From NCBI RefSeq assembly GCF_900110075.1, contig NZ_FOCJ01000008.1:124001-188000 (forward strand): DNA of 64,000 nt. Reading direction: 5' to 3'. This DNA comes from Paenibacillus sp. OV219 (GTDB taxonomy: Bacteria; Bacillota; Bacilli; Paenibacillales; Paenibacillaceae). The position numbers and the translations under genes were made by a program. The first letter of the stretch is position 1, and each line of letters starts with the position of its first letter. Below, piece after piece: positions 1-9,105 of this stretch. The notes below the pieces were generated by a model. It was not told the origin of the DNA. It did no database searches and was given only the letters and a program-made list of their open reading frames with translations.

Positions 1-2
1 GA

Positions 3-1028
3 TACTCCGGTTCTTCGGATGGCTATGATGTCATTCCGTTCCTGATGAATGCATTCACTTATGATAACGCTTCCGACTACTTTGATGTGCAAGACGGTAA
101 GGTGTCGTATGCGCCAACGCTCGATGGCTGGAAGAAAGGTCTTGCTTACCTAAACACCTTGTATGACAAAGGATTGATTGATAAGCAGTCACTTAGCCAG
201 AAGGGCGATATTGTGAAGCAGCTGGCTGCACAAGGCAAAGTCGGTGTTGTTCCATCACTTTACAGCGGTGCTTTCTTAGATATGAACGGCCCGAATTATA
301 AGAACTGGGTAACAATTCCGCCTCTTAAAGGTCCAGATGGCGTGCAATACGCAGCATTCAGCGGCAACAGCCCAAGATCCCTCTCCTTCGCAATTACGAA
401 CAAAGCATCGGAAGAGTCAATCGTAAGGCTGATGAAGCTCGTGAACTTTATCTACACACCTGAAGGCACACAGATGATGAACTACGGTCCAGAAGGCAAG
501 TATTGGACGAAAGCGGAGAATGGCGTTAAAGGTCTGGGCGGCGAACAGGCGCTGTTCATTACACAGTCTGATAAATTCTATTCCGCCGGTGCGAAGCAGA
601 ACGAAGGCTGGAACCAAATGGGCCCTGTATTCCAAGATATGACGTGGAGAAATGGCTTCGTTAAAGCAACATCTCCATTCACTGCAGATGGTCTGGAATC
701 ACTGCTGCTTCTTGAAACGATGAAGAATTACGCAGGACACCAGCCGAAAGAAGTGTACCCAGGCGCGATCTATATGGAGGATGCACAGAACCAGAAATTC
801 GCGCTGCTCAAAACAAATATCGAGCAGTACATGAAGCAGTGGACGGCACAGTTCATTCTCGGCAACAAATCGGTAGATAAAGATTGGCAGGCATATTTGG
901 ACGGCTTTAAGAAGCTGGACCTCGACGGCTATCTGAAAGTCGCACAAGATGCGATGACGACGCCTTTCGATACATCTGCTTATCAGTCCGATTCGAAAAC
1001 CGTTGAATTCTTGTCTTCGTTGAAATAA
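3..1028 (+). CDS. Extracellular solute-binding lipoprotein of a sugar ABC importer, C-terminal part
   Basis: The reading frame is already open at base 3, so the N-terminus with its signal peptide and lipobox lies outside the window; an ATG at 45 is internal. About 341 residues are visible. The text resembles the long (500-plus residue) LplA/YtcQ-like binding proteins of Paenibacillus: an aromatic-rich segment on a fully alpha/beta scaffold, with VVPSLYSGAF and MMNYGPEGKYW typical of that group. The protein would be lipid-anchored outside the membrane and deliver an oligosaccharide or sugar derivative to a permease pair. The enolase-superfamily dehydratase gene follows 43 bp downstream on the same strand, so the ligand may be a sugar acid or be converted to one. 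Family assignment is firm; the ligand is unknown. Confidence 0.85.
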   Translation, partial: YSGSSDGYDVIPFLMNAFTYDNASDYFDVQDGKVSYAPTLDGWKKGLAYLNTLYDKGLIDKQSLSQKGDIVKQLAAQGKVGVVPSLYSGAFLDMNGPNYKNWVTIPPLKGPDGVQYAAFSGNSPRSLSFAITNKASEESIVRLMKLVNFIYTPEGTQMMNYGPEGKYWTKAENGVKGLGGEQALFITQSDKFYSAGAKQNEGWNQMGPVFQDMTWRNGFVKATSPFTADGLESLLLLETMKNYAGHQPKEVYPGAIYMEDAQNQKFALLKTNIEQYMKQWTAQFILGNKSVDKDWQAYLDGFKKLDLDGYLKVAQDAMTTPFDTSAYQSDSKTVEFLSSLK

Positions 1029-1071
1029 GAAGCATATACAGAGCAGTGATTGTGGAGGGAGAACCTACTTT

Positions 1072-2169
1072 ATGAAGATTACGAGCGCAAAGAGCTTTAT
1101 ACTACATGTTCCGATTACGCCGCCGATTACGGACGCGATCAATGTAGCGACACACTGGGGTGTAACCGGCGTCCGTATTGAAACGGATGAAGGCATTACC
1201 GGATACGGCTATACTGGAACGACCGCCAAGGGCGATGAGATGATTGCCGATACCATTGATCGGTACTATGCCCCTGCGCTCGTTGGCAAAGATCCGACGA
1301 TGATCAAGCAAATTTGGGATGATCTGCGGTTTGGCCCGATGCACTGGATTGGCCGTGCCGGCATAACGCATATGGCGCTTGCGGCTGTTGATATTGCGCT
1401 GTGGGATATCGTCTCGAAGGCTGCGAATAAGCCGCTCTGGCAATATCTTGGCGGACATAAGCCTGAGAAGATTAAAGCGTACAATACGAACGGCGGATGG
1501 CTGAATTGGAGCAAAGAGCGCTTAATCTCAGACATTACGTCCATCGTGGATCAAGGCTTCACTGCAGTAAAGATGAAAGTCGGCAAACCGGATCCGCGCG
1601 AAGATTTCGACCGTGTGCAAGCTGTGCGCAAGGCAATCGGCGATGACATCGGCCTCATGATCGACGTTAATCAGCAGTGGAATATTACAACTGCGATGAC
1701 GTGGGGCAAGAAGCTGGAGCAGTTTGATCTGATGTGGCTCGAAGAGCCGCTTAACCCGGATGATATTGCGGGGCATCGCAAACTGGCGGATGCGCTGAAC
1801 GTGCCGATCGCACTTGGCGAGCATGTTTACAACAAGTATGCTTTCCGGGATTACATCCATCAAGGCGCTGTTGAATATGTGCAGGTTGACGTTACACGTG
1901 TAGGCGGCGTAACCGAATGGCTGCAAGTGGCGGGACTCGCTGCGGCGTATGACTTGCCGATCTGTCCGCATGTCGGCGACATGGGTCAAATTCATCAGCA
2001 TTTGGTTGCATCGACGCAGAACGCGATCATGCTGGAGTACATCCCATGGATTCGGCATATCTTCGAAGAGCCGGCTACTGTCGTTGACGGTTACTATAAG
2101 CTGCCGGAGCAGCCTGGAGCTTCGACGACCATTATTCCACGGTACTTTGATGAATATCGGATTCGGTAG
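1072..2169 (+). CDS. Mandelate racemase/muconate lactonizing enzyme family protein (likely sugar-acid dehydratase)
   Basis: A 365-residue enolase-superfamily enzyme with the usual N-terminal capping domain and C-terminal TIM barrel. The sequence shows the catalytic KxK pair (K167, K169), the metal ligands D198 (DVN), E224 (LEEP) and E250 (GEH), and the general base H300 in CPHVGD. Lys on one face and His on the other is the mandelate-racemase subgroup pattern, seen in many acid-sugar dehydratases. It would abstract the alpha proton of a carboxylate with Mg2+ in the cytoplasm. The start has a strong GGAGGGAG site about 12 bases upstream. It probably forms an operon with the binding-protein gene before it, and a hairpin terminator follows at 2205. 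The substrate (galactonate, fuconate, gluconate or another) cannot be read from sequence. Confidence 0.85.
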   Translation: MKITSAKSFILHVPITPPITDAINVATHWGVTGVRIETDEGITGYGYTGTTAKGDEMIADTIDRYYAPALVGKDPTMIKQIWDDLRFGPMHWIGRAGITHMALAAVDIALWDIVSKAANKPLWQYLGGHKPEKIKAYNTNGGWLNWSKERLISDITSIVDQGFTAVKMKVGKPDPREDFDRVQAVRKAIGDDIGLMIDVNQQWNITTAMTWGKKLEQFDLMWLEEPLNPDDIAGHRKLADALNVPIALGEHVYNKYAFRDYIHQGAVEYVQVDVTRVGGVTEWLQVAGLAAAYDLPICPHVGDMGQIHQHLVASTQNAIMLEYIPWIRHIFEEPATVVDGYYKLPEQPGASTTIIPRYFDEYRIR

Positions 2170-2204
2170 TATGCATCCAGCGCTCGTCAATTGGCGCTTC
2201 AAGA

Positions 2205-2231
2205 AAGGACCTTCTCATAATGAAGGTCCTT
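2205..2231. terminator. Intrinsic terminator, probably bidirectional
   Basis: A perfect 10-bp stem, AAGGACCTTC with GAAGGTCCTT, encloses a 7-base loop and is followed by TTCTCTTT on the plus strand. It closes the 1072 gene. It also lies just beyond the end of the converging minus-strand gene at 2249. Confidence 0.8.
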
Positions 2232-2248
2232 TTCTCTTTATATATGGA

Positions 2249-2833
2249 TTAAGCGCTTCTGCTGCGGCTCGCCGTCTGCGCCTTGCTCTTCTTCGGCGAA
2301 AAGCGGCGAATGAAGGCGCGGGCAATCGTTAAGAGCAGCACAGTAGCAGCGGTGACGATGTATCCGAGCCGGATGACTGGAAGCTGAGTATCCGTTCCGA
2401 GGAAGTAGCCGTGGATAAAGGCCATGACGAAGATCGGGTATGAGGATAGATGGATAAGGAACCAGAGCTTCTTTTTCAGCTTATTTCGCAGATCGGTCGT
2501 CAGTATGACAATGAGCATGCCGTATGCTGCAAGAATACCGAGCCCGTTCAGAACAGGATGATTCCGAGCGGTAAAAGGTACAAGGAGCTCGCGCCATGAG
2601 AACGGCATATAGGTATCAATGACGGTGAATACGCCGTGTAAGAGACCGACAACGGTTCCGCTAATGGTTAAAAAGCTGTGCAGCTTATAAATATCCGCCT
2701 TGCTCTCCCGCGACCACTGGGGAAAGCTATATAGAATGCCGAGGCAGATGCCGAGCGTGAGCATCACGTAAGATGCGATGCCAAGCGTACGAATTATCGG
2801 CCATGTTGGCAAGTCCACGATATATGAAATCAT
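2249..2833 (-). CDS. Ferric-reductase-like transmembrane protein (b-type heme candidate)
   Basis: A 194-residue protein with about five to six hydrophobic segments and conserved-looking histidines in or next to them (KLHSF, LLHGVF, LIHLSS, FIHGY), the pattern of the ferric-reductase-like transmembrane domain that holds two hemes. There is no FAD/NADPH domain, so it would be only the membrane electron conduit. The C-terminal tail is basic (RRFSPKKSKAQ), suggesting a cytoplasmic end. The start has GAGGTGAG upstream. It is the last gene of a three-gene minus-strand operon, 20 bp after apbE, so a flavin-linked transmembrane electron path is a reasonable inference. It could also be an MsrQ-like partner, but no MsrP is nearby. 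Confidence 0.75.
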   Translation of the reverse strand: MISYIVDLPTWPIIRTLGIASYVMLTLGICLGILYSFPQWSRESKADIYKLHSFLTISGTVVGLLHGVFTVIDTYMPFSWRELLVPFTARNHPVLNGLGILAAYGMLIVILTTDLRNKLKKKLWFLIHLSSYPIFVMAFIHGYFLGTDTQLPVIRLGYIVTAATVLLLTIARAFIRRFSPKKSKAQTASRSRSA

Positions 2834-2853
2834 AGGTAGATCTCACCTCTCAT

Positions 2854-3879
2854 CTATGTCTGTGTGCGCCAATGGGCTTGATCAATCGAGACACCGCGCC
2901 ATTTGGAAGCTGACTCGAAGGAGGATCGGCTGCCGCAGTAATGGACGCGCCGGTCCACGCCGAACAACAGCGCTTCATAATGCTTCGTCTTGTTCTTGAA
3001 CCGTTCAATCCCTTCGGAAGCACCAAGAATGCATATCGTTTTCGCCCAAATCTCGCAAGTGACAGCATCCGGGCCTGTCACCGTACATTGTTCGACATCG
3101 CTGCGGCTTGGCTGCAATGTTCGCGGATCCAGCAGATGATGCTTCTCATTGCCGCCGATCGTCCAGCGTCTTCCGAGCTTGCTCGATGTAGCTGCCGCGC
3201 CATCACAGAGCGCAAGTACGCCAATATCCTCTCCTTGCTGCCACGGATGCTCAATCGCCACAAGCCAGGGATCGGACTCAGGCGCACCCCAGACGGCGAG
3301 GTCCCCGCCGGCGTTGATTATCCCTTGCGTAACGGCAAGCTTCCTCATCATATAGCTCGCTAGCCGCTGAACGGACCAAGCTTTGACGATGCCGCCTAAG
3401 TCGAGCGGGGCGTGCAGCAAGACGGATTTCATGCCGGGATCAATATCCATAGCTGACTGAACTCCTGTTTGAGGGTGAGCCGCATTCGTATTCATTGTCA
3501 CAGAAGCTAGCTTCGTTGTCCCTGTCGCCGCAGTGAGACGAGATGCCAATTGCTCGAATGAACGGTCATAGCCGCAAGTCTCAATCGCACCCAGCATACA
3601 CGGATCGAATATCCCGCCTGTCTCGCTGCGATAAAGCTCCGCTAGCAACAGCACCTCCAGCATTGCATCCGAAAGCATGCATCGCTCTCCGATGCGCTGG
3701 TTCAATCGGCTCAGCTCGCTTACCTCGCGGAAGCGGGTGAAGCGCAGCTCCGTCTTCTGGAACCAGTCCTCTGCGAATCTGGCTATGCCGCGCACCCTGG
3801 CTCCCTGCTCTGTGGCAAACTTTAATTCAATTTGCGTATTCATCGCCGTTGTACGGAATTGATGCAGCGTCGTATTCAC
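2854..3879 (-). CDS. apbE: FAD:protein FMN transferase, ApbE family
   Basis: A 341-residue ApbE-family protein that attaches FMN from FAD to a Thr or Ser of target proteins. Recognisable parts are the LDLGGIVKAW segment, INAGGDLAVWG, and HHLLDPRTLQPS near the C-terminus, followed by the conserved block VTGPDAVTCEIWAKT. In that block the usual ADA/ADALAT stretch is changed to CEI, so one acidic Mg2+-site position is Glu rather than Asp. There is no signal peptide or lipobox, unlike many exported ApbE proteins, so this copy would act in the cytoplasm. It starts at GTG with GAGGAGG upstream. It lies between a small acidic membrane protein and a ferric-reductase-like gene. Neither partner shows an S/T-GA-x-T flavinylation motif, so the client is probably elsewhere. 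Confidence 0.85.
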   Translation of the reverse strand: MNTTLHQFRTTAMNTQIELKFATEQGARVRGIARFAEDWFQKTELRFTRFREVSELSRLNQRIGERCMLSDAMLEVLLLAELYRSETGGIFDPCMLGAIETCGYDRSFEQLASRLTAATGTTKLASVTMNTNAAHPQTGVQSAMDIDPGMKSVLLHAPLDLGGIVKAWSVQRLASYMMRKLAVTQGIINAGGDLAVWGAPESDPWLVAIEHPWQQGEDIGVLALCDGAAATSSKLGRRWTIGGNEKHHLLDPRTLQPSRSDVEQCTVTGPDAVTCEIWAKTICILGASEGIERFKNKTKHYEALLFGVDRRVHYCGSRSSFESASKWRGVSIDQAHWRTQT

Positions 3880-3909
3880 CCGCGATCATCCTCCTCACTC
3901 ACGTATCCG

Positions 3910-4281
3910 TTATGAGCGCTCCGTTCGCGTATGTCTCGATTGGGACGACACGTCTCCGCCCCCAAACGAACCTGCGTCATCACTGCCTTGATTATCATTG
4001 AACCTATCATCATATCCGCCGCTGTCGGAATCGCTGTTATTGTCATCGCTGAAGTAGCTATTGATGTCATCATCATTCATGACCGTATCTGGCACATTCG
4101 CATCATCCATTACCGAAGGAGGGGATTGTGGCGCCTGCTCGGCATACGCCTCCTTGAAGGTTTGGCTCGTTCGTACCTCTTGGAACAGAAGCAAGATCCC
4201 GAGGGTGGCAACAGCGCCGATTTTCCATTTTCGCCACTTCTTCTGTTTCATAGAATGACGTACACCTACTTTCCTGTTCAC
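3910..4281 (-). CDS. Small membrane-anchored protein with acidic disordered tail, unknown function
   Basis: The open frame gives 123 residues from a GTG at 4281; an ATG ten codons later (MKQKKW) is an equally good start. Visible parts are a basic N-terminus (KQKKWRKWK), one hydrophobic helix (IGAVATLGILLLF), then about 75 residues rich in Asp, Asn, Ser and Gly with almost no hydrophobics, which looks unfolded and outside the membrane. It is the first gene of the apbE/ferric-reductase operon, 30 bp upstream. Its position suggests a role with the flavin or heme partner, perhaps as a metal-binding or assembly protein. It has no FMN-binding domain or flavinylation motif. I do not recognise the family. 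Confidence 0.55.
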   Translation of the reverse strand: MNRKVGVRHSMKQKKWRKWKIGAVATLGILLLFQEVRTSQTFKEAYAEQAPQSPPSVMDDANVPDTVMNDDDINSYFSDDNNSDSDSGGYDDRFNDNQGSDDAGSFGGGDVSSQSRHTRTERS

Positions 4282-4388
4282 TTAGCTTCATTATATAGGA
4301 GCTAGATGAAGTTAAGATGAGATTTAGTAGAACAGCCGCCAAAGAAGAGCCATGAAAAATCCGTTGACCTGCCGTTAAATGAGGGGTT

Positions 4389-5651
4389 ATGCTTACCGAT
4401 AGAATGCAGCAACCCGCAAGAGAAGACAGCAATTATAAGCAATATGAGGTGGATGAATTGATAGGTAATGGAAGTTGGCGAGACCAGTGGACGACGGATA
4501 TGAGAGCGAATGTGCTGGCAGGTATGACGGCTACGCTGGCGCTTATCCCGGATTCATTGGCGTTCTCGTTTATGGCTGGCGTGCCGCCGCAGGTAGGCAT
4601 TTATGCGACGATTTGTATTTTGCTCGTCATTACGTTCTTAGGCGGAAGACCGGGGATGATCTCGGCAGCAGCTGGCTCGATGTCGGTACTGATGCTTACG
4701 CTGGTGAAAGAACATGGCATTGCGTATCTGTTCGCAGCAACGGTATTGACCGGAATTATTCAATATTTGATGGGTGTGTTTAAGCTTGGCAAGCTCGTAA
4801 ACTACGTGCCGCAGCCTGTTCTAACGGGCTTCGTGAATGCGCTGGCGATCATGATCTTTCTATCGCAGCTTCGCTATTTAACAGATGGCTCCTGGATGAT
4901 GTATGTGCTTGTTGCGGCGGCACTGCTCATTATTTATGTATTGCCGCGGTATTTCAAAGCCGTACCTTCACCGCTCGCAGCTGTTGCAGTACTGACGCTC
5001 TTGGTCTGGGTATTCGGCCTTGGCGATGTGACGCGTATTGGCGATATTGCGGCGATTGATGCTTCGCTACCGTCATTCCTGTTGCCGGACTTACCCATCT
5101 CCTGGGACACTTTCTTCATTATATTGCCGTACTCCCTCTCGCTTGCGGTCGTCGGTTTCACCGAGACGATGCTGACACAGAATCTGCTGGATGAGATGAC
5201 GGGCGAGAAGACAGATAAGAACAAAGAAATGCGCGGTCAAGGTATCGCCAACTTCATTGCCGGTTTCTTCGGGGGGATGGCAGGCTGTGCGCTTGTGGCG
5301 GAATCCGTACTCAATGTGAAGATGGGCGGTCGAAACCGGCTGTCTATGCTCGTGGCAGCGTTGTTCCTGCTACTGCTCGTCGTGGTGCTGGGCGATCTGC
5401 TGTCGCTTATTCCGATGGCGGCGCTCGTTGGCATTATGCTCATGGTATGCGTTGCGATTTTCGATTGGAAATCCGTCTTTCAGCTTCATAAAGTACCGGC
5501 TGCGGAAACAATTGTCATGCTCGTCACCGTTGCAGCGGTTGTAGTTACCCATGATCTCGCGGTCGGGGTCATCGCAGGTGTCATTGTAAGCGCCTTGTTC
5601 GTTCTGCTTCGCAGGAGAAATGTGAAGCGTGAAGGAGTGCATGAGCAGTAG
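4389..5651 (+). CDS. SulP-family anion permease without STAS domain
   Basis: A 420-residue membrane protein of the SulP/SLC26 family (sulfate, bicarbonate or dicarboxylate transport). The family signature is near the N-terminus (ALIPDSLAFSFMAGVPPQVG), followed by about ten to twelve membrane segments and the helix containing VPQPVLTGFVNALAI. The frame ends right after the last helix (LFVLLRRRNVKREG), so the cytoplasmic STAS regulatory domain of most SulP proteins (usual length 480-600) is absent. The ATG lies only two bases after GAGGGG, so the ATG at 4404 is an alternative start. The AraC gene follows after 22 bp. The transported anion is not evident. Confidence 0.8.
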   Translation: MLTDRMQQPAREDSNYKQYEVDELIGNGSWRDQWTTDMRANVLAGMTATLALIPDSLAFSFMAGVPPQVGIYATICILLVITFLGGRPGMISAAAGSMSVLMLTLVKEHGIAYLFAATVLTGIIQYLMGVFKLGKLVNYVPQPVLTGFVNALAIMIFLSQLRYLTDGSWMMYVLVAAALLIIYVLPRYFKAVPSPLAAVAVLTLLVWVFGLGDVTRIGDIAAIDASLPSFLLPDLPISWDTFFIILPYSLSLAVVGFTETMLTQNLLDEMTGEKTDKNKEMRGQGIANFIAGFFGGMAGCALVAESVLNVKMGGRNRLSMLVAALFLLLLVVVLGDLLSLIPMAALVGIMLMVCVAIFDWKSVFQLHKVPAAETIVMLVTVAAVVVTHDLAVGVIAGVIVSALFVLLRRRNVKREGVHEQ

Positions 5652-5673
5652 GTAAGAGGGGAGTGGGCTGCCG

Positions 5674-6576
5674 GTGCTGGAGCGCAAATACAATTTGTAC
5701 GATCCGTTATGGCGCGATGGGGGCGATTACCGCCCTCATATTGTCGCGTACTACTTTAAGCAGTGGATAGATTTTCATATGGACGTTCATTCGCATGATG
5801 CGATTGAGTTCATGTATGTCATCTCTGGCACCTGTGTCGTGGAGACGGAAGCAGGAGCGACGGCGATGCGTAAAGGCGATCTCATTCTGCTCGATGCCGG
5901 CGTTCCGCACAACTTAATCGTGGAGAAGGACAGCCCGTGCCGGATGCTCAACGTCGAGTTCACGTTTACAGCTTGCGACGGTATCTATCCCTCGATGAAG
6001 CAGCTGGCGGAGAGCAATGCACCGTTGTCCCAGTTGCTGGAACGGCATCAGAACTCCATCGTCCTGCGCGACCCGAGCGATATCCATCATATTCTAAAAA
6101 GCATCGTTATGGAGCTGGACACTAGCGGTTCAGGTTCTTACAACGACAGTATGACGCATCTCTTAATATCGCAGCTGCTTGTTCGCGTTGCGAGACTTGC
6201 AGCAGAAGAGCCGGCGGATCAGGCGGCAGCGGCTTCGCTCAATCAGCGCTATGTGCGTAAAGCAGCGGAGTATATGCATCAAAATTATGATTGCGAGATT
6301 CAAGTGAAGGATATTGCTGCGGCTGTCAGCTTGCATCCGGTATATCTTCAGCGGATATTCAAGGCGACGATGCACATGACGATAACTGAATATTTGGCTG
6401 AACTCCGGGTCGAGAAGGCGAAAATGCTCCTTGCCCGCACGGACATCCCTATTATCGATATCGCCGATTATATTGGGCTTAACAGCCGGCAATATTTCAG
6501 CATGCTGTTCAAGAAAGTAACCGGGTTGTCGCCTGCTACGTACCGCAAATCCATTGAAATTCGTCGGCATGGATAA
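5674..6576 (+). CDS. AraC-family regulator with N-terminal cupin
   Basis: A 300-residue regulator: a cupin/AraC-binding domain in the first about 150 residues (HSHDAIEFMYVISG, GDLILLDAGVPHNL), then two helix-turn-helix motifs in the last 100 (VKDIAAAVSLHPVYLQRIFK and IIDIADYIGLNSRQYFSMLF). It starts at GTG behind AGAGGGG. It is 22 bp after the SulP gene and about 140 bp before a GH4 glycosidase gene on the same strand. By analogy with melibiose and raffinose loci it probably activates that glycosidase in response to a sugar. That target is inferred, since I found no clear binding repeats in the 6577-6714 gap. Confidence 0.85.
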   Translation: MLERKYNLYDPLWRDGGDYRPHIVAYYFKQWIDFHMDVHSHDAIEFMYVISGTCVVETEAGATAMRKGDLILLDAGVPHNLIVEKDSPCRMLNVEFTFTACDGIYPSMKQLAESNAPLSQLLERHQNSIVLRDPSDIHHILKSIVMELDTSGSGSYNDSMTHLLISQLLVRVARLAAEEPADQAAAASLNQRYVRKAAEYMHQNYDCEIQVKDIAAAVSLHPVYLQRIFKATMHMTITEYLAELRVEKAKMLLARTDIPIIDIADYIGLNSRQYFSMLFKKVTGLSPATYRKSIEIRRHG

Positions 6577-6714
6577 CGATTCAGGTTGCAATAGTTGACA
6601 TTAGGAAAGCAAAGCGGTTGGAAATGTGGTAACGCCTTCATCCGGACTCCTGCTACAATAATGATGATGAATCAAGCTGGTTCCCCAATATTATTGATGT
6701 AGGAGGGGTTTCGA

Positions 6715-8211
6715 TTGTCGTTTAAAGTGACCTTTATTGGAGCAGGAAGTATCGGGTTTACTCGCGGACTGCTGAGGGATTTGCTGGCTGTGCCGGAGTT
6801 CCGCAATATTGAGATTGCATTCACGGACATTAACGCGCATAACCTCGAAATGGTTACGCAGCTATGCCAACGGGATATTAATGAGAATGGGCTGAACATC
6901 ACCATAGAGCCGACGACTGACCGTAGAGAAGCGCTTCGCGGTGCGAAGTATGTCCTGTGCGTCGTACGGATCGGCGGACTTGAAGCGTTCCAGCATGATG
7001 TGGACATTCCGCTCAAATACGGCGTCGATCAGTGTGTAGGCGATACGCTTTGCGCCGGCGGGATTATGTACGGACAGCGCGGCATATCAGCGATGCTCGA
7101 TATTTGCAAAGACATCCGCGAGATGGCGGACCCGAATGTGCTGCTGCTCAACTATGCGAATCCGATGGCGATGCTCACATGGGCATGCAATAAGTACGGC
7201 GGCGTTCGTACGATCGGTCTGTGCCACGGCGTGCAAGGAGGCCATCATCAAATCGCGAATGCGTTCGGCCTTGAGAAGAAGGAAGTCGATATCATCTGCG
7301 CGGGCATCAACCATCAGACTTGGTATGTGTCGATCAAACACAACGGGGTCGACAAGACAGGCGAGCTGCTGGAGGCATTCGAGAAGCATCCGGAGTACAG
7401 TAAGACCGAGAAAGTACGCATCGATATGCTTCGCAGATTCGGCTACTATTCCACAGAATCCAATGGCCATCTGAGCGAATATGTACCTTGGTACCGCAAA
7501 CGTGCGGATGAGATCAATGATTGGATCGATATGGGCGTCTGGATCAATGGCGAGACGGGCGGCTACTTGCGCGTATGTACAGAGGGGCGTCACTGGTTCG
7601 AAACCGACTTCCCGAACTGGATGAAAGGCGATCCATATGTGTACTCGGCGGATAAACGCTCAGAGGAACACGGCTCATATATAATAGAAGGCTTAGAAAC
7701 AGGCCGTCTATATCGTGGACATTTCAACGTGGTGAACAGCGGCGTCATTACGAACCTGCCGAATGATGCAATCATAGAAGCGCCGGGTTATGTCGATGCG
7801 AATGGCATCAACATGCCGGTTGTCGGCGACCTGCCGCTCGGCCCCGCAGCGGTATGTAACGTAAGCATTTCCGTGCAGCGGCTTGCAGTCGAAGCGGCTG
7901 TTCGCGGGGATGATAAGCTGCTCCGCCAAGCGATGATGATGGATCCGCTCGTCGGCGCGGTGTGCAATCCGAAAGAAATTTGGCAGATGGTCGATGAGCT
8001 GCTCGTTGCGCAGGAGAAATGGCTGCCGCAATACAGCGCGTCAATTGAAGAGGCAAAGCAGCGGCTTGCTAGCGGCAACCTTATCCCGACGCGCGACGAT
8101 TACCGTGGAGCTGCACGCCTCAAGACCAAATCGGTCGAAGAGATGATGGAGGATCGCGAAGCGGCAACTCGCAATGCAGGCGAGGCGGACAAAGCGAAAG
8201 CAGCACATTAA
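6715..8211 (+). CDS. Glycoside hydrolase family 4 (alpha-galactosidase or alpha-glucuronidase type)
   Basis: A 498-residue GH4 enzyme, which hydrolyses glycosides by an NAD+-dependent redox-elimination route with a divalent metal. Seen are the Rossmann loop GAGSIGF (residues 9-15), NYANPMAM, and the family-defining active-site motif beginning at C170-H171 (CHGVQ). Known GH4 subgroups differ in this motif; CH-type motifs belong to enzymes acting on unphosphorylated alpha-galactosides or alpha-glucuronides, not to the phospho-glucosidases (CN or CD types). It starts at TTG with TAGGAGGGG nine bases upstream. It is cytoplasmic, so its substrate must be imported. The AraC gene upstream is the likely regulator. 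A strong terminator follows at 8220. Confidence 0.88.
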   Translation: MSFKVTFIGAGSIGFTRGLLRDLLAVPEFRNIEIAFTDINAHNLEMVTQLCQRDINENGLNITIEPTTDRREALRGAKYVLCVVRIGGLEAFQHDVDIPLKYGVDQCVGDTLCAGGIMYGQRGISAMLDICKDIREMADPNVLLLNYANPMAMLTWACNKYGGVRTIGLCHGVQGGHHQIANAFGLEKKEVDIICAGINHQTWYVSIKHNGVDKTGELLEAFEKHPEYSKTEKVRIDMLRRFGYYSTESNGHLSEYVPWYRKRADEINDWIDMGVWINGETGGYLRVCTEGRHWFETDFPNWMKGDPYVYSADKRSEEHGSYIIEGLETGRLYRGHFNVVNSGVITNLPNDAIIEAPGYVDANGINMPVVGDLPLGPAAVCNVSISVQRLAVEAAVRGDDKLLRQAMMMDPLVGAVCNPKEIWQMVDELLVAQEKWLPQYSASIEEAKQRLASGNLIPTRDDYRGAARLKTKSVEEMMEDREAATRNAGEADKAKAAH

Positions 8212-8219
8212 TAGAAGAA

Positions 8220-8262
8220 GGGGATTGCTCCACCGCGGCATCTGCTCGCGGGGGCAATCCCC
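8220..8262. terminator. Bidirectional intrinsic terminator between converging genes
   Basis: A 9-bp stem GGGGATTGC / GCAATCCCC encloses an inner CG-rich hairpin and is followed by TTTGTGTT. It lies between the GH4 gene (plus) and the pirin gene (minus) and could serve both. Confidence 0.75.
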
Positions 8263-8271
8263 TTTGTGTTA

Positions 8272-9054
8272 TTAACGTTTCGGATAGAGCGGATAGTCCA
8301 CTGTGGACGGTACATCAATCAGGATGAGGCGAAGCGGCGTATCGCCGGTTGCGGTGATGATCGCTTCTTCGGCTTGGTCGGCTCTCGCTACGATGAAGTC
8401 TTTGTGATTGAATGTTGTGTCCTTGCCAGCTTGCGAAGCATAGGTCCACGAGCCGTCGCCTCGGATCGCAAGGGCAGTAAGCGTGCGTCCAGCTTCAATG
8501 GCTTGGTTGAATGTCGCGCCAGCCTCGAGCTCAACATCCCACATTTGTGCATCAGCTACGATGGAGATCGGTGAACCGTAGCCCATCACCGTTTTTTTCG
8601 TGAAGCCTTCTCCCTTAGCGATTGGGAACTCTTCATGCTCATATTGGTTGTACGTTGGTTTTGTTTTCACCGCTTCCTGGACGGATGGCTCGAACCAAAT
8701 TTGGAAGCCTTCCATGTCAGGACCGACGAAACGCTCTTCATGGCTGACGCCAGAGCCGGTCTGCATGAGCTGTACGCCGCCTGCGCCAATGCTGCTCTTC
8801 GTTCCGAGCGTATCGCCATGCTCAGCTTTGCCTGCTACGACATATGTCATGATCTCGAACGCTTGGTGCGGGTGAAGCGGGATATAGCCTTCATTCTTCG
8901 AATGTGCCCATGCCCAGTAGAATAGGGTGCTCACACGTTTCACTACTGAGCCCTCACCAGGGAAGCCGATTGGCTTTTGCTCCGTAATTTTGCCACCGTC
9001 AAAAGCGCCTGTTGCTTGCATCGTTGGTCCGTATACGAGTGTTTGTATCATCAT
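8272..9054 (-). CDS. Pirin-family bicupin (quercetinase-like)
   Basis: A 260-residue pirin-like protein. The four metal ligands expected for pirins are present at H61, H63 (HPH), H105 and E107 (SHEE), so an Fe-binding quercetin 2,3-dioxygenase-like activity is possible. The glycine- and histidine-rich N-terminal cupin is complete and the C-terminal cupin is also present. It starts at ATGATG with AGGAGG upstream. It is the last gene of a minus-strand group after a DoxX gene and a MhqR-like regulator gene. In Bacillus, genes under MhqR deal with hydroquinones and quinone-like electrophiles, so a role in detoxifying such compounds is likely. Confidence 0.88.
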   Translation of the reverse strand: MMIQTLVYGPTMQATGAFDGGKITEQKPIGFPGEGSVVKRVSTLFYWAWAHSKNEGYIPLHPHQAFEIMTYVVAGKAEHGDTLGTKSSIGAGGVQLMQTGSGVSHEERFVGPDMEGFQIWFEPSVQEAVKTKPTYNQYEHEEFPIAKGEGFTKKTVMGYGSPISIVADAQMWDVELEAGATFNQAIEAGRTLTALAIRGDGSWTYASQAGKDTTFNHKDFIVARADQAEEAIITATGDTPLRLILIDVPSTVDYPLYPKR

Positions 9055-9105
9055 AAATTCCTCCTAATAATTGTAGTTTGGTATTTGCATCTATTCATTA
9101 AAGTA

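Noticed and set aside
1528..2202. Long minus-strand frames inside strong genes, such as 1528-2202, 13406-14206, 16454-17326, 26307-27314 and 27187-28542.
   Set aside because: They lie opposite genes with clear family identity, lack family motifs and have the skewed composition expected of antisense frames.
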